This document shows positions 27,635 to 39,470 of a stretch of DNA of 64,000 nucleotides, in pieces. The position numbers were made by a program, and so were the translations under genes. Position 1 is the stretch's first letter; each line of letters opens with the position of its first letter. Under the pieces are notes generated by a model. That model saw only the letters and a list, made by a program, of their open reading frames with translations. It searched no databases and was not told the DNA's origin. Origin of the DNA: Prosapia bicincta. Lineage: Eukaryota; Arthropoda; Insecta; Hemiptera; Cercopidae. The stretch is from the NCBI GenBank assembly GCA_036971475.1, contig JBAIZL010000002.1, positions 16,447,067-16,511,066 of the forward strand, written 5' to 3'.

Positions 27635-27640
<6 letters not shown>
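27095..27640 (+). mobile_element. Two family M copies (left fragment + fuller copy)
   Basis: 27095-27305 begins with AGTCAATTCCTGCTTAGGTC; 27305-27640 continues with a second CATAACATAAAACCAGCTG core and the right half, running into (TA)n at 27640-27684. Confidence 0.7.
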
Positions 27641-27687
<47 letters not shown>

Positions 27688-27742
27688 TTTTAAAGATTAA
27701 ATAATATACACTAATTACAGGAATAATTTATTGAAATAATAC

Positions 27743-27787
27743 ATTCAAAGCTTTTTGTTGGTTGACATTACCAACATCCTCAGGAAT
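27743..27787 (-). ncRNA. Hammerhead-like motif, core broken
   Basis: CTGAGGA box and stem II are present on the minus strand, but the GAAA following stem II reads CAAA...(CCAACAAAAAGC), losing the invariant G12. Predicted inactive. Confidence 0.6.
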
Positions 27788-27949
27788 TACAATACTAAGA
27801 ATGATAAAAGAACTGTCTAACAAATATGAAGCTACTAGATAAAGCATTACACAGTTGCCAAATCTATTACAATATTTGGCAACTGTGTAATGCTTTATCT
27901 AGTAGCTTCATATTTATTAGACAGTTCTTTTATCATTCTTAGTATTGTA

Positions 27950-27994
27950 ATTCCTGAGGATGTTGGTAATGTCAACTAACGAAAAGCTTTGAAT
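27950..27994 (+). ncRNA. Hammerhead-ribozyme-like motif, core intact
   Basis: ATTC, CTGAGGA, stem II GTTGG...CTAAC (one G-U pair) with loop TAATGTCAA, GAAA, AAGCTT minimal stem III, T cleavage site, GAAT closing stem I. Same architecture as 5971-5927. Confidence 0.72.
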
Positions 27995-28795
27995 GTATTA
28001 TTTCAATAAATTATTCCTGTAATTAATTAGTGTATATTATTTAATCTTAAAAATAATTCTAACAGGAAAACATATTTGACATTCTACATATATATATATA
28101 TATAAGGAGATAAGGAGAGTAAGAACTAGAAGATGGAATTGAATTTAAGAAAGTTGTTTTAAAGTGGTTAAAATACAAATAAAAGGAGTAAAAATTGTAA
28201 ACGTTTAATAAAAAGAAATAAATTTATAATCATGTAAACTAAATAAATAAAACCCATTAATCACAATATAAAAATCTTTTATTTTGCTACAGTTAATAAA
28301 TTATTATTTCTCGAAATGCTTTATATACATTTCGATTGAAAGGTAATCATCTTCAAAAGTACTATCATACTACTACCATGTAATCGAAATGTACGTAAAG
28401 TAATTGTAGTAAAATAAAATATTTTTATATTGTGGTTAGTGGTTTTGTATTAATTTATTTAAAATTATTCTACAGTGCTCAGGAGATTTATTAATTATAA
28501 ACGTGTGTAGGTTTCATTTACAGCGATTAAAAGATTACATCAGTTAATACATTCACTGGGATAACTAATAAATATTATTCAATGACTGCTGAAAAAAATG
28601 TTTGACTTTTTTCACTGTTAGAAAGTCTTCAAATTGAATCTTTAAACCTTTTGATTCTGTAGGAACAGAAGTCATGTTACAAACCAGAGGCCTTTTGATT
28701 AGGGAAATGTATAAGTCTGTATTTGAAATAAAAACATTAGTCCAACACTAAATAAATCAGTGCTATGAAATTCACTGACATGTCCGCACTATATA

Positions 28796-29354
28796 CAGTT
28801 CCTTTGCAACATTAGGGGGAATGCTACTTGACATACGGTATAAGTGCCGTGTCAGTATAGTTGGTAACTCGTAAGCCAGCGCGCGACTCAGAAGGGCGAG
28901 CATATGCTGGGGGAAGGGTAAAAGAAGCAAAAGCCCGTTCCACAGACATTACATTATGATGTATAATGTTCATATTAAAATCATTTGGATTTGACAAGCC
29001 AAAAGGCCGCTATAAATATTATTTGATTTGTTTTATTAAAAAGATAATTTACATAAAGACTATAAAAATTACATATATCAGTCTTCTTAAACGACCGCAA
29101 CGCCTGCAATTTCTTAGGTAGCTTTTGATGCAACACGCACTACAAAAACAATTTTTTTTGAATAGGGCTAGTACAGGTTTTCTATCGATCGAACCCACGC
29201 CAGATCACGAGTGATCAGCTATATCCGTGTAGGAAACGGGCCGACGCGATCTGTGAGGTGCTCGTTTACGTGGCGGATGGCGTGATATATCGTCATAACA
29301 GTGCTTTATAAGTGAAGTCCGGTGTAATAGGGTCATTATAACGAGGTTTTGCTG
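28796..29354. mobile_element. Possible pogo-like MITE
   Basis: The right end, read inward, is CAGCAAAACCTCGTTATAAT GACCC, a typical pogo/Tigger-type terminus, and is followed by TA (29355). The left end CAGTTCCTTTGCAAC follows TA at 28794 but matches only weakly. The homologous stretch in copy 2 (42190-42923 plus 54155-54160) is where the 11.2-kb element inserted. Confidence 0.4.
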
Positions 29355-29443
29355 TATTTGTACTCCACATACATGTAAGGGCTCCGGCTACTTATCTTTC
29401 AAATACAGGACGCATGCATGACGCAGGTTTCTTAATTTCTCTG

Positions 29444-29449
29444 TTTATT
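29444..29449 (-). terminator. Poly(A) signal AATAAA
   Basis: AATAAA on the minus strand about 35 nt after the exon 4 stop codon (29483), the expected place for 3' end formation of the knottin gene. Confidence 0.6.
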
Positions 29450-29482
29450 TAGTAGTAAATTTCTACAACGAAGTACAAGCTC

Positions 29483-29563
29483 TTAAAAGAATGATATCCG
29501 AGGGTTGCACAAACTCGTGGTAGTGTTGCAGCTACTGGAGCAGCAGTCTTTAGCAGCAGTACA
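29483..29563 (-). CDS. Knottin gene exon 4 (terminal)
   Basis: Acceptor GTTGCAG|TGT. Carries cysteines 2-6 of module 3, a seven-residue tail and TAA at 29485-29483. Duplicate at 54380-54300. Confidence 0.88.
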   Translation of the reverse strand, partial: CTAAKDCCSSSCNTTTSLCNPRISFF

Positions 29564-32500
29564 CTGCAACAGATTTGGACAATGCCAGTATTAAGGGTCT
29601 TACACATAAATACATAATAGTTTATTATTTTACAACTTGAAACTAGTGTTTGTTAATTTTAATTTTAATAAATAAACCTGCTAATCACAAATGCACTTAT
29701 TTATTTAAACCCTTACACTCTTATCAATTGCAAAGCAATAATATTTGGATGAAATTATTACAAACATAACTACTCAAAATAATTTTACAGGAGTAGTTAT
29801 TTTTGTAATATTTGCCTCTGAATGCTTTGCAAGTGAAATGTACATAAAGATTTAAATAAACCAGTATATTTATGGTAAAGGGGTTTTATATATTTAAATC
29901 ACATATAATTATTCACTACTACACATTCATTATATATTTTTTTTTATATAATAATAAATAAAGTAACATAACCTATGGGTTGAAATAACTATTCTACCAC
30001 ATAACATATAACATAAAATCAGCTGTTTTTTGAAATCATGTGATATCACATATTTTAAGCCAAATGGGACGAAATAACTATATTCCATATCTTGCCCCTT
30101 TTGTGAAAAGTTCTCCCATATAAAACTAAAAGTAATTCACTAAATTTAAATAATGAATTAATATTTGACAAAGAAAACAGTATTAACATCAAGTGTCATC
30201 CATTTGAATGAATAAAAAATATTTTATTAACTATTGAAAATTTGATCAATATATAATATATATATATATATATATATAAGGAGAAAAAGAACTAATAGAA
30301 GGAAATGAATACTTACTAATAATAAATAAGTAATATAAAATTTTTTTAAAGGTCAATACCTACTTAAATCAACAAAGAAAAACTTTAATTTTAGTTTCAT
30401 TTTATTTTATAATTATAATTAATATAAATATTTATTTACATATGTCAGAATAATAATATTAAGTGGCAAAATATAAAGCGAATTTCTATGAAGTTTTTTC
30501 ATAGAAATTTCCTTTCTATATATGGAGTTATTATTTATACGCTTTCTTTTTTTCCCATCGCTTGCATTGTCATGTAGTTTCTTTTCGCTTTTTTCTCGCA
30601 TTGTCAGTTTGTGAAGCAAGTTTCGATAACTTGAATCCAGTTTGTTTGTCTATTTTATTCTTTTCATTCATTTTTAATTCTAGAACATCATTTACGATAT
30701 TGTGTGGTAACCATGGCATGAATTTAAGATTATACTATTAATGGAGGTTTTTGAGAAGTTAATTTCTAGCTATGGAAAGTTGGCTCTGTGCCAAAGAGAG
30801 ATAGACTTCGAACATAAAGATACTCCATTCGAATAATTAGATTACACGTTTTTAGAATTTAAATATTGAATAAATATTGATAATATTTGTAGTGTATTAT
30901 CATCCACTACAGATTTTTAAAAATGAACTTGATTGGATGAAAAAAAACGTGATTTATTAATGGTTGAAAATTTGTTATAGGCTACGTCAGGGGAGTGTGA
31001 GCTAATAGAAGGAATTTACTAATAAACTTTATTTTTAGTTTCTATTGGGTATTGATGAAAAAATAAATTATTTGTAGATTTAATAATAAATGTTATTAGT
31101 TGAAATGAAGAAATAATTCATCTCTTAGCCTTTAATAAAAGTATTTCCCCCCCTCTCTCTCTCTATCTCTCTACCTGTTCAACACACAACACTTACCGAC
31201 TCGTCCACTTTAAGGCAAGGGTGATCACTGCAGGAGCCCCTCAAGGAGAATGGTATCGGGTTGCAATAACCGGAACAGCATTGGGATCCCGAGTTACACT
31301 GCAAACATAAATACAATATTCATTGAATAGCTATGGTTTTTTATAAATATTATATTATTCAAACTTGAAATTAGACGTTAATGTTTAAATCAGATACAAA
31401 AAGGGAAACAAGCTGACAAAACATCATACAAGGTGGTATCAGGAAGTTCCCGGACTACACTGTCACATTTTTTTAATCTGACTGTAAAAAAACCGTCGAA
31501 CTAATGTCCAACTATGCAATACGTAAAAAGTCAAGTTAGCTATGCAGTACATAATAAGTTAATATAGCTATACAATACTTATTACGGTGAGTTAACTCTG
31601 CAGTACTGAGTCCATCGGGGTGTAGGTCAAATTCTATATAAAAATAATAATAATAAATAAATTTTCAATTATGTCTTAGCGCAACAGCCCTGTCATTTTA
31701 AGGACCAAAATAAGATGGATTATGATTTTCATAGTTTAAAGTTTTCAAAATTTCCCCAGGTTCCACTTTCTGACTCTCCGTGTCATAACATACTTCTGGA
31801 CAGCTTAAATTCTAATTAAACTAAAGGTACGGAGTCATTCATTAAGCAAAGAGAATTGAATGGTAAGAGACACGCATAAAAGTTATTTGTGAAGGGGGGG
31901 TTATTTTTGACGTGCATAAGTAGAACCAGTGGCAGCGACAAATCAACCAATGACAGCCGTGATAAAATATCAGTAACTTTTCAGTCGCGACAGCAACATT
32001 TTGCCCAATCAAAACAGAGACAACCCCCTCTCCCCTTCAGTCAACGAGACTGCACGATAATCGGCGCCGTGAGCCGAGCGGCGAGAGCAGAGCCAGTGAC
32101 AGTAACAAATAAACCAATGACAATCGTTTCATCCAGTGACAGCGATAAGTCAATGAATGACGGCCGTTTTATCTAGTGACTGTGACTCTTTGCCCAATCA
32201 CAACAATGACAACGTACGATCGATCAATTGTCACTGGAACTGGTATTTTCCATATTTTGTCATTGGTGCCACCAGCAACAAACGAATATCAGTGACAAGC
32301 TAGCGTGACAGAAAATATGACCATCCCTAATTCACTGTACGAACGTTAAGAAGAGATTGTCTGGACGGACCTCCACCATACACACACCAAACCAAATGCT
32401 TTGGCACTTCTCAAGGTTTGCCAGGTTTATAACAAAAGATGAAATAACCATATTGCACGAAATTCGCAACTGAATGTTTACAAACAATTATTAAACACAT

Positions 32501-35500
32501 TCATAGATCGAGCGTAAACTCTCTTAGCTATGAAACGTGGTAAGCTGACTCATTAGTCATTAGTGAGGTCATTGGCTCATTTAGTCCAAAAGCCATAATG
32601 AGTAAAGTTCGGAGGCTTTCTGATACCAAGGTATATGTAATATACCAAGGTAATGTAGAAAATATAACATTTTTAGAGATTGAAAACAATATAGACCATT
32701 ATGACATTGTTACATAGTAAGTATTCCTCCGCATTATTATTTCCAGACTGTAGCGTAGCGAGATATTGTGTTTGTGGAATAACGGTTCTTCTTCACTATG
32801 CTGATTCAGGAAAGTTAATGTACCTCCATCTTATCTGAACAGATTTTGTGATTCTACCTCCAATTAGAGTCTCTAACTTTTATTGTAAATTCTAACATTA
32901 TAAAACACTTACGTTAACGTACTTTGACGTCAGCTTATACGAGCTACATATCTCTAGCTTACCAACAGACATCTCGCGACCGTTCGACCCAACCTGCAAG
33001 TGAAAGTAATTTTATGTTTACAACCCCCTGACAAAATTTTTACACCACCGCTTCTTGTGTTTACGACGTTTTTACGACGCGTTTACGACTCCTTGCAACC
33101 CCTCCCACTAACTCTGCCCTTTTAGCCAAACTTTTTATTTAATATCATCAATTATACAATGTTTTCGTTGACGTGAGCTTGAATGGAAGCAATTTGATGG
33201 AACCGCGTCCCATTTAGCGTCTGGTAACTTGGCCGGTTAATACACAACGCAGATTTACATTAATTAAAATTTTTTTTAAACAGAAACTAATGCAACAGTT
33301 AAAAGCACATAAAATAACTACGACAGGTTGCCGTGTTTGTAAAAACTAGTAGCTTAACCTTTTGTGTGACTGAATACTTCCGTGGTGGAAAAATGTATTT
33401 ATTGTTAAAACTAGTACCTTAACCGTTTGCGTGACTGAATACTTCCGTGGTGGAAAAATGTATTTATTGTTAAAACTAGTACCTTAACCGTTTGCGTGAC
33501 TGAATACTTCCGTGGTGGAAAAATGTATTTATTGTTAAAACTAGTAGCTTAACCTTTTGCGTGACTGAATACTTCCGTGGTGGAAAAATGTATTTATTGT
33601 TAAAACTAGTACCTTAACCGTTTGCGTGACTGAATACTTCCGTGGTGGAAAAATGTATTCATTGTTAAAACTAGTAGCTTAACCGTTAGCGTGACTGAAT
33701 ACTTCCGTGGTGGAAAAATGTATTTATTGATAAAACTAGTAGCTTAACCGTTTGCGTGACTGAATACTTCCGTGGTGGAAAAATGTATTTATTGTTAAAA
33801 CTAGTAGCTTAACCGTTTGCGTGACTGAATACTTCCGTGGTGGTAAAATGTATTTATTGTTAAAACTAGTAGCTTAACCTTTTGCGTGACTGAATACTTC
33901 CGTGGTGGAAAAATGTATTTATTGTTAAAACAAGTAGCTTAACCTTTTGCGTGACTGAGTACTTCCGTGGTGGCAAAATGTATTTATTGTTAAAACTAGT
34001 AGCTTAACCTTTTGCGTGACTGAATACTTCCGTGGTGGAAAAATGTATTTATTGTTAAAACAAGTAGCTTAACCTTTTGCGTGACTGAGTACTTCCGTGG
34101 TGGCAAAATGTATTTAATGTTAAAACTAGTAGCTTAACCTTTTGCGTGACTGAATACTTCCGTGGTGGAAAAATTTATTTATTGTTAAAACTAGTAGCTT
34201 AACCGTTTGCGTGACTGAGTACTTCCGTGGTGGAAAAATGTATTTATTGTTAAAACTAGTAGCTTAACCTTTTGCGTGACTGAGTACGTCCGTGGTGGCA
34301 AAATGTATTTATTGGTAAAACTAGTAGCTTAACCTTTTGCGTGACTGAATACTTCCGTGGTGAAAAAATGTATTTATTGTTAAAACTAGTAGCTTAACCG
34401 TTTGCGTGACTGAATACTTCCGTGGTGGAAAAATGTATTTATTGTTAAAACTAGTAGCTTAACCGTTTGCGTGACTGAATACTTCCGTGGTGGTAAAATG
34501 TATTTATTGTTAAAACTATTAGCTTAACCTTTTGCGTGACTGAATACTTCCGTGGTGGAAAAATTTATTTATTGTTAAAACTAGTAGCTTAACCTTTTGC
34601 GTGACTGAGTACTTCCGTGGTGGCAAAATGTATTTATTGTTAAAACTAGTAGCTTAACCTTTTGCGTGACTGAATACTTCCGTGGTGGAAAAATGTATTT
34701 ATTGTTAAAACTAGTAGCTTAACCGTTTGGGTGACTGAATACTTCCGTGGTGGAAAAATGTATTTATTGGTAAAACTAGTAGCTTAACCGTTTGCGTGAC
34801 TGAATACTTCCGTGGTGGAAAAATGTATTCATTGTTAATACTAGTAGCTTAACCTTTTGCGTGACTGAATACTTCCGTGGTGGTAAAATGTATTTATTGT
34901 TAAACTAGTAGCTTAACCTTTTGCGTGACTGAATACTTCCGTGGTGGAAAAATGTATTTATTGTTAAAACTAGTAGCTTAACCGTTTGCGTGACTGAATA
35001 CTTCCGTGGTGGAAAAATGTATTTATTGTTAAAACTAGTAGATTAACCTTTTGCGTGACTGAATACTTCCGTGGTGGAAAAATATATTTATTGTTAAACT
35101 AGTAGCTTAACCTTTTGCGTGACTGAATACTTCCGTGGTGGAAAAATGGATTTATTGTTAAAACTAGTAGCTTAACCGTTTGCGTGACTGAATACTTCCG
35201 TGGTGAAAAATGTATTTATTGTTAAAACTAGTAGATTAACCTTTTGCTTGATAATACTTTCACGGTGGAAAAGTGTACATTTTTCATAAAAACTAGTAGC
35301 CTAACCTTTTGGGTGACTGAATACATTGGTGGTGGAAAAATGAAGGAATTGTTAAAACTAGTAGTTTAACTTTTGGATGACTGCATACATTGGTGGAGGA
35401 AAAATGTAGGAATTGTTAAAATGGTAGTGTAACTTTTGGATGACTGAATACATTCATGGTGCAAATATGTACATATTTTCATCGTGAATGTTTTTGAAAA

Positions 35501-36926
35501 TATCCAGCTCTACAAGCTTGTAAATAAATGCACTTGCATAGAAGATTGTTTTATCTGAGGTATTAAAACGTTCGCGAAATTGTTTCTAAGCCCGACATAA
35601 TTTTTTTCACGAAAGTAAAACAATTTTATAGTTGAGAAGTCTTATGATTCCATTATATTATACTATTTGATTTTTCGGTAGATATTTTGAAACTGTTTCA
35701 TGAGAAATAATATTAAAATTAAAAATCCTTAAAAAGTGAAAAACCGCAAAACATTACCTAAAACAATAAAAATAATAGAAAGGGATTAATTGACTAACCC
35801 TAAAGTAAATTAAAGATGAAAACAATAAAACAAATAATGGAATATATAGCTAGAAGATAATGTGAAAAAATCGAGGGCAATAATAAAATACTGTACCAGG
35901 AATAAGTGAGAACAGAATGAAATTGACAGAGGGTTATGATATAAACTAGATTTAAACGCATGTTGAGAAGCGGAAAAAATTTAAGATTAAAAGAAAACAA
36001 CTAATATAAACCAAAATTTTCAAAGTAAATTCATACTTAGGTCATCAAAAATTTCTTTTCGATTACTTTTATTAAATAATTACAAATATTGTAAATAAAG
36101 TAACATAAACTATGCGATAAAACAGCTGGTCACTACATAACCAATATCATAAAATTAGCTGTTTTATGAAATCAAGTTTTAAACCAAATGGGGGTGGAGT
36201 AACTATATTGCATACTTTGCCCCTTTTGTGAAAAGTTTTTCACTCACATAAAGCTAAATTAATAATTTAAATTTAATTATTGAATTATTAGTTGAAAAGC
36301 TGTATTAACATTTACTGTAAACCACTAAAAGTTTATAAAAATGTATTTGAACTGGAATGGGTGAATAAAAAGTAATTTATTAACGATTAAAAGTTTGAAC
36401 ATAATTGATATCACCCCGGTTAGATACTTACAATATATAAAAAGAAATGAATATGTTAAAAGAGTAGATCTTTTTAGTAATACAAAATACTTAATGATAT
36501 GCTTATAATTATATGCAAGATAATGATTATGCTTGTTTAAATGTTATTGTAAATTAATGTAAGGTACTCACTATTCCTGACTTAATGCAGGGTTTGTCCA
36601 TACATACGTACACGCCGATCTCTCCTTCTTCTAGGGCACAGTAGTTGGAGCAACAGTCATTGTTGTTTATACACTGTACATTAAGAACATTTATCATCAC
36701 ATATAACTGTGAAACCACGTTATTTATAAAACAATAAATGTGAAAATATCCATAAGAAGAGATGTTAAACAACACATGCTTATTTACTCAAATAATTGCC
36801 AGAATGAACAACAAATACACTTACCAGGTCATTCTTCTGAGCACAAGGAAGGCCTTCGAATTCGTCGTCCGCCTTGGTTATGGCAACAGCTGAAATAAAT
36901 AATACGAATAGAAAACTGAACGCCAT
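29483..36926 (-). CDS. Secreted three-module knottin (cystine-knot) protein, 4 exons
   Basis: Spliced gene predicted from sequence: exons 36926-36825, 36673-36572, 31298-31197 and 29563-29483, giving 128 residues. Residues 1-19 are a hydrophobic signal peptide ending before an acidic stretch. The mature part has 18 cysteines in three modules of the pattern C-x5/6-C-x5-CC-x3-C-x6/11-C (C28-C58, C63-C91, C96-C121), the inhibitor-cystine-knot spacing. Introns (151, 5273 and 1633 bp) all have GT-AG borders, are phase 0, and each falls between the first and second cysteine of a module. Exons 1-3 are each exactly 34 codons. The start has a good context (CCAAAATGG). Knottin proteins act outside cells as channel blockers, antimicrobials, protease inhibitors or receptor ligands; which applies here cannot be told. 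Exons 3 and 4 are duplicated at 58416 and 54380. Confidence 0.85.
29945..31015 (+). mobile_element. Family M copies with SINE-like insert (intron 3)
   Basis: 29945-30310 is a near-complete family M copy with (TA)n before its right end. 30340-30425 starts a second copy, interrupted at 30430-30840 by the SINE-like insert also seen at 23860-24240, and the right half resumes at 30880-31015. All of this lies in intron 3 of the knottin gene. Confidence 0.65.
31197..31298 (-). CDS. Knottin gene exon 3
   Basis: Acceptor TTTGCAG|TGT, donor TCG|GTAAGT. Carries cysteines 2-6 of module 2 and the first cysteine of module 3; 34 codons. Duplicate at 58416-58315. Confidence 0.88.
31500..32340. repeat. Copy-1-specific insert with GTGACAG repeats
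   Basis: Within 31900-32330 the motif CAGTGACAGCGA...CAATGACAGCCGTTTTATC is repeated about five times with divergence, at roughly 50-90 bp spacing. Copy 2 of the duplication lacks this block (58620-58920 is different), so it is probably an insertion in intron 2. The 95-codon ORF at 31889-32176 shows no domain. Confidence 0.45.
32857..33205. promoter_or_regulatory. Conserved intronic block (copy 1), candidate enhancer
   Basis: About 340 bp with only three substitutions relative to 59341-59690, whereas surrounding duplicated sequence is much more diverged. It contains TGACGTCA (a palindromic CRE-type site, 32925-32932) and three spaced copies of TTTACGAC/TTTTACGAC (33057-33090), a motif bound by posterior Hox/Cdx homeodomains. 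It lies in intron 2 of the knottin gene. Function is inferred. Confidence 0.5.
33336..35472. repeat. 65-bp tandem repeat, ~29 copies plus decayed tail
   Basis: ACTTCCGTGGTGG recurs every 65 bp from 33376 to 35194; unit includes AAACTAGTAGCTTAACC and GCGTGACTGAATA. About four decayed units follow to 35472. A diverged, shorter version of the same array is at 62649-63260. Confidence 0.95.
35473..36009. other. No gene seen
   Basis: AT-rich intron 2 sequence with no recognised feature. Confidence 0.4.
36010..36395 (+). mobile_element. Family M MITE, near full-length
   Basis: TCATACTTAGGTCATC at 36030, AACAGCTGGTC...CATAAAATTAGCTG core, right half to AACGATTAAAAGTTTGAAC. Confidence 0.7.
36572..36673 (-). 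CDS. Knottin gene exon 2
   Basis: Acceptor GTACAG|TGT, donor ATA|GTGAGT. Carries cysteines 2-6 of module 1 and the first cysteine of module 2; 34 codons. Confidence 0.85.
36825..36926 (-). CDS. Knottin gene exon 1 (signal peptide + Cys1)
   Basis: ATG at 36926-36924. Encodes the signal peptide, a short acidic spacer and the first cysteine (residue 28); the donor is CTG|GTAAGT. 34 codons. Confidence 0.85.
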
Positions 36927-36954
36927 TTTGGTTCGAAACTTTTAAAGTGTGCAG

Positions 36955-36963
36955 TATATATAA
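36955..36963 (-). promoter_or_regulatory. TATA-like box upstream of knottin exon 1
   Basis: TTATATATA on the minus strand about 30 bp before the ATG. If used, the 5' UTR would be only a few bases, so the real start may be elsewhere. Confidence 0.3.
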
Positions 36964-36969
36964 CTGTAG

Positions 36970-37741
<772 letters not shown>

Positions 37742-37742
<1 letters not shown>

Positions 37743-38375
37743 AAAATATAGTAAGGGGGATTTCGCGATACCACTTGAATGTTTAATACAGTGTGAGTTT
37801 GAATTTCATTACGGTGATTTCATTACCGTTTCATGACACCCAGAAGCAACAAACCATAAACGGGCATGTAGGAGGATCTAAAATATATAATTCCAGTTAC
37901 TCCTTCTTATACCATTGACATGTCTTCAACCTATTATTACTCCAATTACTTATTTTCACAAGATGAGTCGACCTGGGGACTGATGAAGCACACAATTCAT
38001 TGTCGGTTTATGGATCTACTTCATCGAGCTTGGTAGTAAAGCGCTCTACCGACTAGACTTCTCAACTTACCAGGTTTCATATATGTCGCTCCAATAATAA
38101 TGCTCCGGTAGATACGTTCAACCTTTTTACTATTTCGTAGCAATCATGGCTATTTTTCTGTTAAGTTTAAACCTGTTTCCAAAATGAGTCCTAAACGCGG
38201 CGAACGGTAGGTGAAGCTCATCATCAGGGAGCCAATGCGATGCGAACTTTTACAGTGAGGACTCACCAATGTTGGAATGTTTTGGTATGCCAACAAAGCT
38301 TCTCATCTGTTTGCAAGTAAATGCGTCATAGCAACAGTAGGTTTATTTAAGGACTTATTTCAATTCCGAGGTTGC
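37742..38375 (-). repeat. Inverted copy of the SINE-like repeat
   Basis: Reverse complement of about 15470-16110, including the tRNA-like GGTAGTAAAGCGCTCTACCG and GTTTGCAAGTAAATGCGTCA. High similarity over 600 bp. Confidence 0.8.
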
Positions 38376-38679
38376 TGAAAACAGCGGGCCTGGAAGGAAG
38401 AATGGTGGGCCTTCTATCCAAGAGATTCCAACATTCATTGAATCTCAACAAAGTACTCTTGAGGGGACATTAAAGAAACCTAGTTACTAAAAAATGCACT
38501 GTTAACGTAGTTATAGCAACGAGTTGGTTATTGGTTAATGACTTCACCACTGCTTTTCAACTGTTTCCCTAAGCACCAACCAGAGCCAAACTTTGTAGCG
38601 GTGATAGTGGAGTCTTTTTAGCAATTTAGATGTATATCTGTAAGTGTTGTTTGGTGTGAATTGTCTGACTAGACTAAAG

Positions 38680-38922
38680 CTAGAGAAAACTCGACAGATC
38701 CAACTCGCCCAGCTCGTGAAATACGAGAACATTAAGAGTTCGTGTTGAATTAGTCTTAGATTTTATCGCTGGCGTGTCATCATGAGATACAGAGCCTAAA
38801 GAATCTGGGCGGAAGAAAATATTGTCGGGGTGCGATTCCTGACGATAACACGCCGTATTAGCACACTCTGGGGAAATAAAAACTTGGCCGGACTTGTTAC
38901 ATATAGTGGCGCATTCTATCAC
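38680..38922 (-). CDS. Uncharacterised 80-codon ORF
   Basis: An ATG-started frame with four cysteines near its N-terminus and a less AT-biased codon use than surrounding random ORFs. I recognise no domain, signal peptide or splice structure, and there is no second copy for comparison. It may be chance or part of an old mobile element. Confidence 0.15.
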   Translation of the reverse strand: MIECATICNKSGQVFISPECANTACYRQESHPDNIFFRPDSLGSVSHDDTPAIKSKTNSTRTLNVLVFHELGELDLSSFL

Positions 38923-39084
38923 AATCCTTGGCTCATTTTGTATGGAGCAACTTTCTTGTTGTGAAATGTTTTACTTACATTAAATGTCTATGTTTTTTCT
39001 AGGTGTTAAATTTCATAATACTTCAAGCATCTGTTGTCTAGCTTTCATTACAGGCTGATACTTAGAACTGGTTATAAAGGGATG

Positions 39085-39470
39085 CTCCACTAAACAAATC
39101 GGTATTTCTCTAAACAAACCGCGTTCCAAATAACAAACAGGTGTTTCACTAAACTATGAGATGTTCCACTAAACAGTGGAGGTTTCCAATAAATTAAGGG
39201 GCGGTCCACTAAAAAAAGCGTATGCCAATAAACAAAGAGTGTTACATTAAACAAATGGGTGTTCCACTAAAGTAATGTCTGTTTCACTAAACTAAAAAGT
39301 GTTCACTAAAAAAAGGTTGTTCCACTAAAGAAAGAGTGTTATACTAAACAAGGAAGTGTTTCACTAAAAAAAAGGTGGTTCTAAAAAAAGAGTGTTCCAC
39401 TAAACAAAAGGGTGTTCCAATAAACTAATGTGTGTTTCACTAAAATAATGTGTGTTTTACTAAATACTCG
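39085..39470. repeat. Degenerate ~21-bp repeat, ~18 copies
   Basis: Variants of GTGTTCCACTAAACAAA recur throughout, with unit length wobbling around 20-22 bp and much divergence. Confidence 0.85.

Larger units (their letters stand above)
27690..28049. repeat. Long palindrome with hammerhead-like motif in each arm
   Basis: Arms 27690-27863 and 27874-28049 are near-perfect inverted repeats of about 174 bp around a 10-nt loop, with (TA)n outside the left arm and (AT)n near 28085. The right arm has an intact hammerhead-like core on the plus strand; the left arm has the same motif with G12 changed. Confidence 0.88.
26341..35472. repeat. Segmental duplication, copy 1
   Basis: The order of unique blocks here is repeated in 41190-63260: TTATACAATGTCCGTAAAAT (26370) with 41230; the block at 28130-29040 with 41780-42450; exon 4, exon 3, the intronic block at 32857-33210 and the 65-bp array. 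Copy 1 is 9.1 kb; copy 2 is longer through insertions. Divergence is patchy, high in intergenic sequence and very low in exons and in the 32.9-33.2 kb block. Confidence 0.88.

Noticed and set aside
36554..36775. 73-codon ORF taken as a complete small protein
   Set aside because: Its ATG lies in the intron; conserved splice borders at 36673 and 36572 define the real exon.
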